A stretch of DNA of 64,000 bases from Gnetum montanum (taxonomy: Eukaryota > Streptophyta > Gnetopsida > Gnetales > Gnetaceae). The position numbers were made by a program, and so were the translations under genes. This document shows positions 57,482 to 64,000 of this stretch, piece after piece (the first letter of the stretch is position 1; every line of letters begins with the position of its first letter). The stretch covers positions 352,074 to 416,073 of the forward strand of contig MNCI01026399.1 of NCBI GenBank assembly GCA_015680685.1, read 5' to 3'. The notes under the pieces were generated by a model that saw only the letters and a program-made list of their open reading frames with translations, was not told the origin of the DNA and searched no databases.

Positions 57482-58489
57482 TGTAGGAACATCTCTTCTG
57501 ATTCCCTTCTGCTTGTCCTACAAGTTGTTTTTGTAGGTTTCATGCTTAGAGAAGATTTGGACAAGTGTGTGTTGTTTTTGTGCATCTTCTTGTGTTGATT
57601 TTTGATGATGATGATTATTGAATATTTTGACATGTTTGAAGGTGTTTTTGGCTCATTTTGATGACTTTCGGGGGTTCCAAGACCTATGGGGACTTTTTTG
57701 GAGGCATTCAGAGGTTCCAAGCATCGAAGCGAGTATTTTTATTTTTGGCACCTATAGGATAGATGTCTATCTACAATTGTAGACGTCTACCTAGAAATAT
57801 AGACGTCTATGGATCAGGTAGATGTCTACCAAAAACAATAGACATCTCACCTAAAAGTAGGGCTTTCACAGTAGATGTGCCAACAAGGCCAAGGACGCCT
57901 AAGATGATGAGGGAAAAAGCTCCAGCATGGCATTTCAATTGGAAAACATTCAAAAGACTCTAGATCCTTGTGGGAAACATCTAGGAAGGCAAATAGAAAG
58001 CATCCTAGGATTTTGGATCTTTATAATTATGTCTATATCCATTCATGAGAAGAGTGCTTGTATGTGAAGAAGTGAACGAAAGTGCTCTTAATAGTGGAGA
58101 GTTAAGTAAGAGAGATTGGGTGAGTGCAATTGGTGATTACAACTCCAAGATTAGCTTGTGCTGTGTTGTTCTATGTGTTCTATTCTCTTGTATCTCACTT
58201 ATGAGTTGAAATCTTAGTCCCAGGTTATGGGAGAGATTTCCATTGGTTGTGTCTTGCATTGATAACAACCATTGTGTGGTTGTAAAGCCTCATGCTCTTG
58301 AATATCAATTGAGTGTGATAGGTTTTGGGTGCTTGTGGGTTGTATGAACCTTATTGTAATCTCCTAATAAATTAATTGAAGATAGCTAGTTTTCTTGTTT
58401 TCTATCCAAAAAAAAAGTTTTTCTTTACATAATATCTGGATTTAGTGCATTACAGGTGATTAAATTATTAGAGTAAACCTGCTCTAGCA
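57482..58489 (+). repeat. 5' LTR of element E
   Basis: TGTAGGAACATCTCTTCTG to CTCTAGCA, 1008 bp, matching the start of the 3' LTR at 63759. It contains five TAGACGTCTA-type palindromes at 20-bp spacing (57760-57847). The 66-codon ORF in it is a by-product of those repeats. Confidence 0.88.
57760..57847. promoter_or_regulatory. Array of five 10-bp palindromes at 20-bp period in the E LTR
   Basis: TAGATGTCTA 57760, TAGACGTCTA 57780, TAGACGTCTA 57800, TAGATGTCTA 57819, TAGACATCT 57839. Spacings are 20, 20, 19 and 20 bp, close to two helical turns. The GACGTC core is a palindromic ACGT site of the kind plant bZIP proteins bind; the other copies look like C-to-T decay of it. Binding is inference. 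Confidence 0.8.
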
Positions 58490-58493
58490 TTAT

Positions 58494-58505
58494 TGGTATT
58501 AAAGC
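58494..58505 (+). other. Primer binding site of element E (initiator tRNA-Met type)
   Basis: TGGTATTAAAGC, four bases after the LTR end; the canonical site is TGGTATCAGAGC. Confidence 0.82.
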
Positions 58506-59307
58506 TTACTTTTATTGTTGCTTAGAAATTGGTTGAGGATTTTCTTAATTCAAATGAAACCCAAGAAGAAACAAGTGTAAGATTTGAATCATGACATGGA
58601 GAATATAAAGTCAACCTTCTAGATGATGGTTGCTTGCTTGGATGTAATCGGCATGAAGGTGGACAAACAAGTTGGTCCTAGCCATATTCAAAACCATGGA
58701 GGTGAAGAGCATGTACGTTTAGATGAACAAGTTTCATAGCCAAGTGGAGATGGAGTAGATGAAGAGGTTGGACAATCCAACTATGGAAGGGTATGAAACC
58801 ATTAGCCAAGGATTCCAATAGGAGGAAATCCTATTCTTCATATGATAACTCCAAGGGCTCCAGTGGCATTCAATACTTCTTCAAGAAAACTTAATGATGA
58901 AAATGAAGCAAGGCTTGCTTGAGTGTTTAGAAATGGTTCAAGACTTCCATGCATAGAATTAATAACTTTCAATGGTGTAGATGGCACCAATGCTTTTGCA
59001 AGTTAGTTGAAGGCACTTAAGAAGCATTTTCAATTGGAAGAGGTACCAAATAACTTAAGGGTACCTATTGTTGAATCTAGATTAGAAGGTATGACTTTTA
59101 CTTAGTGGAAAAAGGAGTCCTATGAATATGAAAGACGAAATGGTCAACCCATCAAAGATTGGAATATGATGAAATACAGGTTGAAACAAAAATTTGAATA
59201 GTCTCATTAGAGAAAAGAAACCATTATGAAGTTCAAATTCCTAAGGTAAGGTAACAAGGATGTCAAAGAATTTTACATCAAATTTTGTGATCTATTTGAT
59301 GAGTCGT

Positions 59308-59389
59308 GATATCAGATCCCCGATATCGGACCCTCAATATCGAGTACGTGATATCGGAGGTGCCAAAGCAATATCAGACGTGCAATATC
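59308..59389. repeat. Six (G/A)ATATC motifs at 14-bp spacing in solo LTR H
   Basis: Motif starts are 59308, 59322, 59336, 59350, 59370 and 59384, so spacings are 14, 14, 14, 20 and 14. The array ends 18 bp before the TATA box. It occupies the same place as the shorter arrays in the A and C LTRs. Confidence 0.85.
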
Positions 59390-59407
59390 GGAGCTTGTCT
59401 CGTCGCT

Positions 59408-59415
59408 TATAAATA
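59408..59415 (+). promoter_or_regulatory. TATA box of solo LTR H
   Basis: TATAAATA in CTTATAAATAAGAG; the complement of the same box is seen in the A and C LTRs. Confidence 0.6.
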
Positions 59416-60245
59416 AGAGTTGAGGGCACTTGATTTCGTAGTTAGTTTCTTAGTCCCTTAGCCGAACTCTTATAGTTTTCCCTTTCCAAAGTTAGAATTA
59501 TTTCTAAGTGTCCGCAGTAGAAGTCATAAAGTGAACAAGTCTTTATTCGAGCATTGTGTACCTGAGCACACCTTGTGTCTAGAAATAAAGATGAACTTTA
59601 TGATAAACCTTGCAACATTTAGAATAGCTTAATTATTTCAGTTAAATGTTATTTACTATTACTCGCTACTCTCATTAGTTAATTAATGTTATTTTATTGA
59701 ATTGTTAATTATCAATGAATTAGCACACTCAGTACGACCACTTCGAGCATACATGGAATACTTGGTAACCCTGCAATGACTAGCATTCGGTAATCCCAGT
59801 AGTGTTACATTGGTTCAGGATGTGTTTGGCAAGTGGGAACAAATGCTGGTACTAGGACTAGTGGGAACAAAAAGCTTCAATCTTTTCAAAAGGTATCAAA
59901 ATGGCATACCAGCAAGATTTGCCCTTTTATGGGTCCCAAACACTTGATGAGGCTTATGATTTGGTACCCAAAGCTAAGAAGAAATTAGTAGGCTTTGGAA
60001 ATAGGAGTAAACAATCTTCTAAGGGGAAGGAGAAGGGATCCAAGTCCAAATCTGAAAGACAAGGAGGGTAGCCAAGATAAGAAGGCTAAAAGACTTGATG
60101 AAAAGGGAAAAGCCAAGAAGGACTAAGGAAAGGGAGGCAAGCGTTAAGGCATCAGCTCATCAAAACTATAGTGCTTCAAATGTGGAGAATGGGGACACAA
60201 GTAATGGAAATGTCCACTTCACAAGGTAGCCAAGGGTAGGATGTC

Positions 60246-61040
60246 CAAACCATGGAGGTGGAGAAGACATCAAGCCAAGCTCTTCAGATAGGTAATCCTA
60301 ATGCTCCAAAAATAGAGGATGTTTCTAAATTAAATTCTTATGCATTCATGGGGAATGTGAATAGAGGAGATCATCTTGATAGGAAATTGTTGTTTCAAAT
60401 TAGGATGAGTTTCTTGCTTAGTGGGGAATGGATTCATGTTTTGATTGATGGGGGAGCCCAAGAAAATGTTATTTCTTCTAGGGCAGTTGCTAGATCGGGT
60501 TTGGTAACTAAGCCTCATCCATGACCCTATAAGGTGCATTGGTTATCAAAATATTTTTCCTAAGAGATAAGTGAACAATATACTTTGAATTAGAAATTGG
60601 GATTTTTCATGATGTTGTGAAGTGTGATGTGCTTCCATTAGATTGTGTTGATGTGATTCTTGGTAGACCTTGGAATTTTAACAGTGGTGCTCATTTGATG
60701 AAGCAAGAAATGTGTGGAGTGTTGTTAGACCTGATGGAATCCATGATTTGATTCCTATGACAACTAAACAAGTAAGGTAGCAAATCTCACTTAATGCTTC
60801 CTTAATCCTTCTTGGACCGAGGGAATACATTAAGGAACATGATGAAACCAATTTTGGTTTTGTTGTTAAGACAACAGTTACCACTAACCATAATGATGTG
60901 TAGGTTGAAGTCCCTATAGGTGTGCTAGGCTTAAAGGAGAAATTTCCCAAGGTGTTTAAGGGGGAATTGGATGGACTACCACTGATGATGAATGTACAAC
61001 ATCAAATTGACTTCATTCCTAGTGCTACCATTCCAAATGA
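60246..61040 (+). pseudogene. Element E aspartic protease remnant
   Basis: In 60252-60524: FQIRMSFLLSGEWIHVLIDG then GAQENVIS; the active-site D is present but the site reads DGG, as in CRM-type elements (IDGGSCTN). Later, in other frames, VILGRPWNF (about 60655) and the connecting region with FPKVFKGELDGLP (about 60945) lead to RT. Stops and at least two frame changes are present. Confidence 0.8.
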
Positions 61041-61740
61041 GAGAGCTTACTAGATGGCACCAAATTAGAGGGCTAAATTGCAAAGGCAAGTAGAGGGGTT
61101 ACTTGCAAATGGCTTCGTGAGAGAATCCATTTCACCTTGTGTAGTTCTAACAGTGTTAGTACCAAAGAAGGACAACAATGAATGGAGGATGTGCATTGAT
61201 TCCAAGAAAGTGAACAAGATAATAGGAAGGCACAAGTTTCTTATTCCAAGAATGGATGATATCCTTGATGTCCTCCCCAATGGTAAAATTTTTAGCAAAA
61301 TTGATTTGAGAAGTCGTTACCATCAAATTAGAATCAAACCTAGTGATGAGTGGAGGATAGCTTTTAAAACACCGGATGGATTATTTGAGTGGTTGGTGAT
61401 GCCATGTGGGCTCATGAATGCACCTACTACTTTCATTAGGTTCATGCATAATGTATTGAAGGACTTGATTAGAAAGTGTTGTATTGCATTTTTTGACAAT
61501 ATTTTGGTATATAGATCTAATGAGAGAGAGCACTTGGATCACTTGAATATCGTGTGCCTTAAGTTGGAGGAGGCACAGTTGGTGATCAATGTGAAGAAAA
61601 GTCATTTCTTCAAGAGAGAAATCATATATTTGGATCATGTGTTTTTTAAAAATCAAATTCAAATGAAATCTACCAAGGTAAAGGCTATTAGGGATTAGCC
61701 AACTCCTAAGAATGTTGGGGAGGTAAGATCATTTCTTAGC
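61041..61740 (+). pseudogene. Element E reverse transcriptase remnant
   Basis: The 206-codon open piece 61078-61698 has LQRQVEGLLANGFVRES, SPCVVLTVLVPKKDN, WRMCIDSKKVNKI, FLIPRMDDILDVL, FSKIDLRSRYHQIRI, FKTPDGLFEWLVMPCGLMNA and AFFDNILVY. The polymerase box FDDI reads FDNI at 61492-61503, so one catalytic aspartate is lost. The thumb-like KSHFFKREIIYLDHVFF follows. This is the longest intact RT stretch in the window but the changed box should block activity. Confidence 0.92.
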
Positions 61741-62290
61741 TTAGAAAGTTTTTATAGATGGTTCATAAAAAAATTTAGTGTTATTTTGTGGCCTATGTTT
61801 GCTTTGTTGAAGAAAAATAAGGAATTTAGGTGGGATAATGAAATCCAAGGGTGCTTTGAATTGTTGAAAGCAAAGATTACCAATGAATTGGTACTTGCAA
61901 TTCCAGATTTTCAAAATCTTTTTTAGGTAGAGGTGGATGAAAGCGGACTTGTCATTGGTCAGGTACTTTTATAAGAAAGTAGGCCTATTACTTTCTTTTA
62001 TGAAAAGTTGAATGAGTCAAGGTAAAAATATAGCATATATGAGAAGGAGATGTATGCTATCTTCAAGCAATCAAGCATTGGAGACACTACTTGTTGCCCA
62101 AGGAATTTACTTTGATGATGGACCACAAAGCACTTCAATTTCTAAACTCACAAAAGAAGTTGAGTGTAAAGCACATGAAGTGGGCTGCATAGTTACAAGA
62201 GTTCAACTTTGTGTTGAAGCATAAAAGTGGAAAAGCCAATGTGATGGCTGATGCATTATCTAGGGTGCATGTGGTAAATTTCAGCCTACC
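61741..62290 (+). pseudogene. Element E RNase H remnant
   Basis: Blocks in shifting frames: FYRWFIKKFS, SIYEKEMYAIFK, FTLMMDHKALQFLNSQKKLS, MKWAAQLQEFNFVLKHKSGK and ANVMADALSRVH. This is the standard gypsy order (DHKAL and ADALSR). Frame changes near 62030-62100 and stops at about 61925 and 61972 break it. Confidence 0.87.
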
Positions 62291-63580
62291 TCATGTGGAA
62301 GGTATGGATGATTTTACTTCTTTACATGAGCATGATGTTGATTTTAGGTAGGTTTTGAGGAGTCTCAAAGAACCATTGATGAATAGGATAGACCAATGGA
62401 GGGACTATCATATTCAAGATGAACTGTTATTTAAGAATGGAAAGGTATGTATTCCTAATTGTGATTTTAGGAAAATGATTTTGTTTGAAAAGCATTAAAG
62501 TGGCATGGTAGGTCACATGGGCAATGATAAAACATTGGAACTTGTGGGTAGGCACTATTTTTAGCCTAGTATGGCAATATGAGTTTCAAAATTTTTGAAA
62601 GAGTGCTTGACATGTCAAAATTTCAAAGGAGGTAAAGGTGTGGATGGACACTATATGCCTTTGCCAATTCCCAAAGGTCCATGGGAAAGTGTGTCAATGA
62701 ACTTTGGGAGTGGTATTCCAAAGAGCAAGAGTGGAAATGATGCAATTTTTGTTGTTGTGGGTAGGTTATCTAATATGGCACATTTTATTCCATGCAAGAA
62801 GGTGAGTGATGCTTCTCATGTTGCCAATTTGTTTTTTAGCATGTTGAGAAGTTGCATGGCAGTCCTTTGAATATTGTTAGTGACAAAGACTCCAAATTTC
62901 ATAGGGACAAAGTTGAATTTTTCTAGTACATATCATCCACAATCTAATGGCGAAATAGAGGTGGTGAATAAATCCTTACTGAATATATTAAGATGTTTGT
63001 GTGATAAACAACCAAATAGCTGGGAAAACTTATTATGTCATGCTGAGTTTTCATATAATAATTCTTTTCATGTTGCTATTGGCAAAAGCCCATTTGAGGT
63101 GCACTATGAGTTTTGTCCAAAGATGGTGGACACCTTGAAGAGCTTTGATGGTGAAGCTCAACTTAGTGTTACTTTTGTGCAAGAGATGAGGGATTTTCAT
63201 GCACAAGTAAAATCAACTTTAGAGAAGAAGACTAAAGAGAGAGTCCTCAAGAGGAATGAGAGCAAAAAAAAAGCTTAATTTTGTTGTTGGTGACTTGGTT
63301 TGGGTGCACTTGAAGAAGAAACAATTGAGAGATGTTAACTCTCTAAATTGAAAGCCAAAAAAATGGGGCCTTTCAAAATCAAGGCTAAGATCAATGATCA
63401 TGCTTTTGAGATTGATTTACCAAATGATGTTGGTATGTCTTTTGTGTTTAATGTTTCAAAGCTTGTGCACTATCATGGACCAACTAATGAGGAGACCATA
63501 CAAGGTAGCATCGATGAGTTGAAGGGGGATATTGATAAACCCAAGCCTTCAATGGAGAGAAATGCAACTGTACTTTAAGT
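62291..63580 (+). pseudogene. Element E integrase remnant with GPF module
   Basis: HHCC part: GHMGNDKTLELV and CLTCQNFKGG. Core: WESVSMNFGSGIPKS (first D replaced by N), DAIFVVVGRLSNMAHFIPC, then after a stop and frame change VTKTPNFIGTKL and STYHPQSNGEIEVVNKSL (E present), and CHAEFSYNNSFHVAIGKSPF. C-terminus: KWGPFKIKAKINDHAFEIDL and FNVSKLVHYHG, the GPY/F module of gypsy integrases. A polar tail to 63578 has no chromodomain aromatic cage that I can see. Confidence 0.9.
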
Positions 63581-63737
63581 GGATGGAAGCTTCTAGCACT
63601 TGACAAGTTAAGAGGTATAAATATTTGATCCATTAGGAGGATCAATCTGTTAATGATACTGTATGAGCCCATGAGACCAAACTTGTTAAGTGGGGGATCA
63701 CTTCTATCCCTATTTCCTTCTTCACATGAGCTCACAT

Positions 63738-63758
63738 TTTGAAGGGTGGGAAAGCTAG
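63738..63758 (+). other. Polypurine tract of element E
   Basis: A purine-rich run GAAGGGTGGGAAAG just before the 3' LTR start at 63759. A second run, AGTGGGGGATC near 63690, could serve instead. Confidence 0.6.
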
Positions 63759-64000
63759 TGTAGGAACATCTCTTTGATTTCCTTGTGCTTGTCTTATAAT
63801 TTCTTTTTGCAGGTTTCACACTTGGAGAAGACTTGGACAAGTGCGTCCTATTTTTGTGTCTTATTTTGTTGATTATTTATGCTGATGATTCTTGGATGTT
63901 TTGGCATGTTTGGAGGTGTTTTTGGCTCATTTTGATGACTTTATGGGGTTCCAAGACTTGCAGGGACTTGTTTGGAGGCATTCAAAGGTTCTAGGCATCA
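63759..64000 (+). repeat. 3' LTR of element E, first 242 bp
   Basis: TGTAGGAACATCTCTTTGAT onwards matches 57482-57725. The window ends before the palindrome array would appear. Confidence 0.9.

Larger units (their letters stand above)
59297..59860 (+). repeat. Truncated solo LTR of the Athila-like family (H) in E gag
   Basis: Reads in the opposite direction to A, C and D: TGATGAGTCGTGATATC at the start, six (G/A)ATATC motifs, TATAAATA at 59408-59415, then R-U5 landmarks (AAGTCTTTATTCGAGCA, AACTTTATGATAAACCTTGC, GCAAGTGGGAACAAATGCTG). The last 230 bp or so of a full LTR, to TCATCA, are missing. A 12-bp AGTGGGAACAAA repeat at 59832 and 59860 marks the broken end. Confidence 0.88.
58554..60245 (+). 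pseudogene. Element E gag remnant, split by solo LTR H
   Basis: ATG at 58554 opens MKPKKKQV, soon stopped. The frame continues with stops: GGNPILHMITPRAPV, PCIELITFNGVDGTNAF, LRVPIVESRLEGMTF, GQPIKDWNMMKYRLKQKFE and GNKDVKEFYIKFCDLFD, the gypsy capsid block. H interrupts it at 59297. After H come LDEAYDLVPKAKKK and a lysine-rich stretch, then the CCHC knuckle CFKCGEWGHK-stop-WKC at 60172-60213. Stops at about 58578, 58622 and 60203 and others make it dead. Confidence 0.87.
57482..64000 (+). mobile_element. Ty3/gypsy chromovirus-like element E, cut by the window end
   Basis: 5' LTR, iMet primer site, gag with zinc knuckle, protease, RT, RNase H, integrase with a GPY/F-type C-terminus, polypurine tract, and the first 242 bp of the 3' LTR. 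RT before integrase shows gypsy; the protease LIDGGAQENVIS, the RT RQVEGLLANGFVRES block and the GPF module fit chromoviruses near the CRM/Reina type. No chromodomain is evident after the GPF module. The genes have stops and frameshifts. A solo LTR (H) splits gag. Confidence 0.9.

Noticed and set aside
57763-57963. 66-codon ORF in the E LTR.
   Set aside because: It is made by the 20-bp palindrome array and lies within an LTR.
1-64000. CRISPR array, tRNA, rRNA, operon or an intact defence or metabolic system.
   Set aside because: No regular repeat-spacer structure, no cloverleaf-like segment and no intact multi-gene cluster were seen. The repeats with regular spacing are within LTRs, and the sequence is plant-type retroelement DNA throughout.

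Overview
The window is plant nuclear DNA made almost entirely of nested and decayed retrotransposons. I see no intact host gene, rRNA, tRNA or CRISPR array. The evidence for a plant is the set of plant retroelement lineages: Ty1/copia, Athila-like and Tat-like Ty3/gypsy, a chromovirus-like Ty3/gypsy element and L1-type LINEs. Element length, heavy nesting and C-to-T decay of CG-containing motifs suggest a large, repeat-rich genome such as a conifer or similar seed plant. The species is inference only. One base (1939) is ambiguous (n).

Layout, left to right. 1-3403: the end of a B-family LTR, then the noncoding 3' tail and 3' LTR (family F) of a Tat-like element. 3404-5400: a decayed unidentified ORF on the + strand. 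5948-10703: a near-complete but inactivated Ty1/copia element (G). 10704-13591: no gene. 13597-33508: Athila-like element A on the minus strand, with 5-bp target duplication CCAAG. Inside it at 15511-25576 sits Tat-like element B on the + strand, with target duplication CACTT. 33514-35060: a second copy of the unidentified ORF, the sequence A landed in. 37430-45460: a minus-strand LINE C-terminal region split by element C (37925-44938, minus). C is a sister of A that has lost RT, RNase H and integrase. 45960-48833: a + strand L1-type LINE. 48834 to about 56135: element D, a more diverged gag-only relative of A and C, with a third piece of the unidentified ORF near its left end. 57482-64000: a chromovirus-like Ty3/gypsy element E on the + strand, cut by the window edge, with a truncated Athila-family solo LTR (H, 59297 to about 59860) in its gag.

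How the parts relate. A carries gag, protease, RT, RNase H and integrase, all broken by stops and frameshifts. B, C and D keep gag (B and C also keep a protease region) but have no RT or integrase, so they look like non-autonomous elements that depended on partners such as A. C supplies the empty site for the B insertion in A, so the order of events can be read directly: A-family ancestor, then A and C, then B into A. Several LTRs carry short-period repeats in U3 next to the TATA box: a 14-bp GATATCG register in the Athila-like family, a 20-bp TAGACGTCTA register in E, 180-bp units in B and hairpin-bearing 110-bp units in F. The least explained item is the unidentified repeated ORF family, seen in three places.
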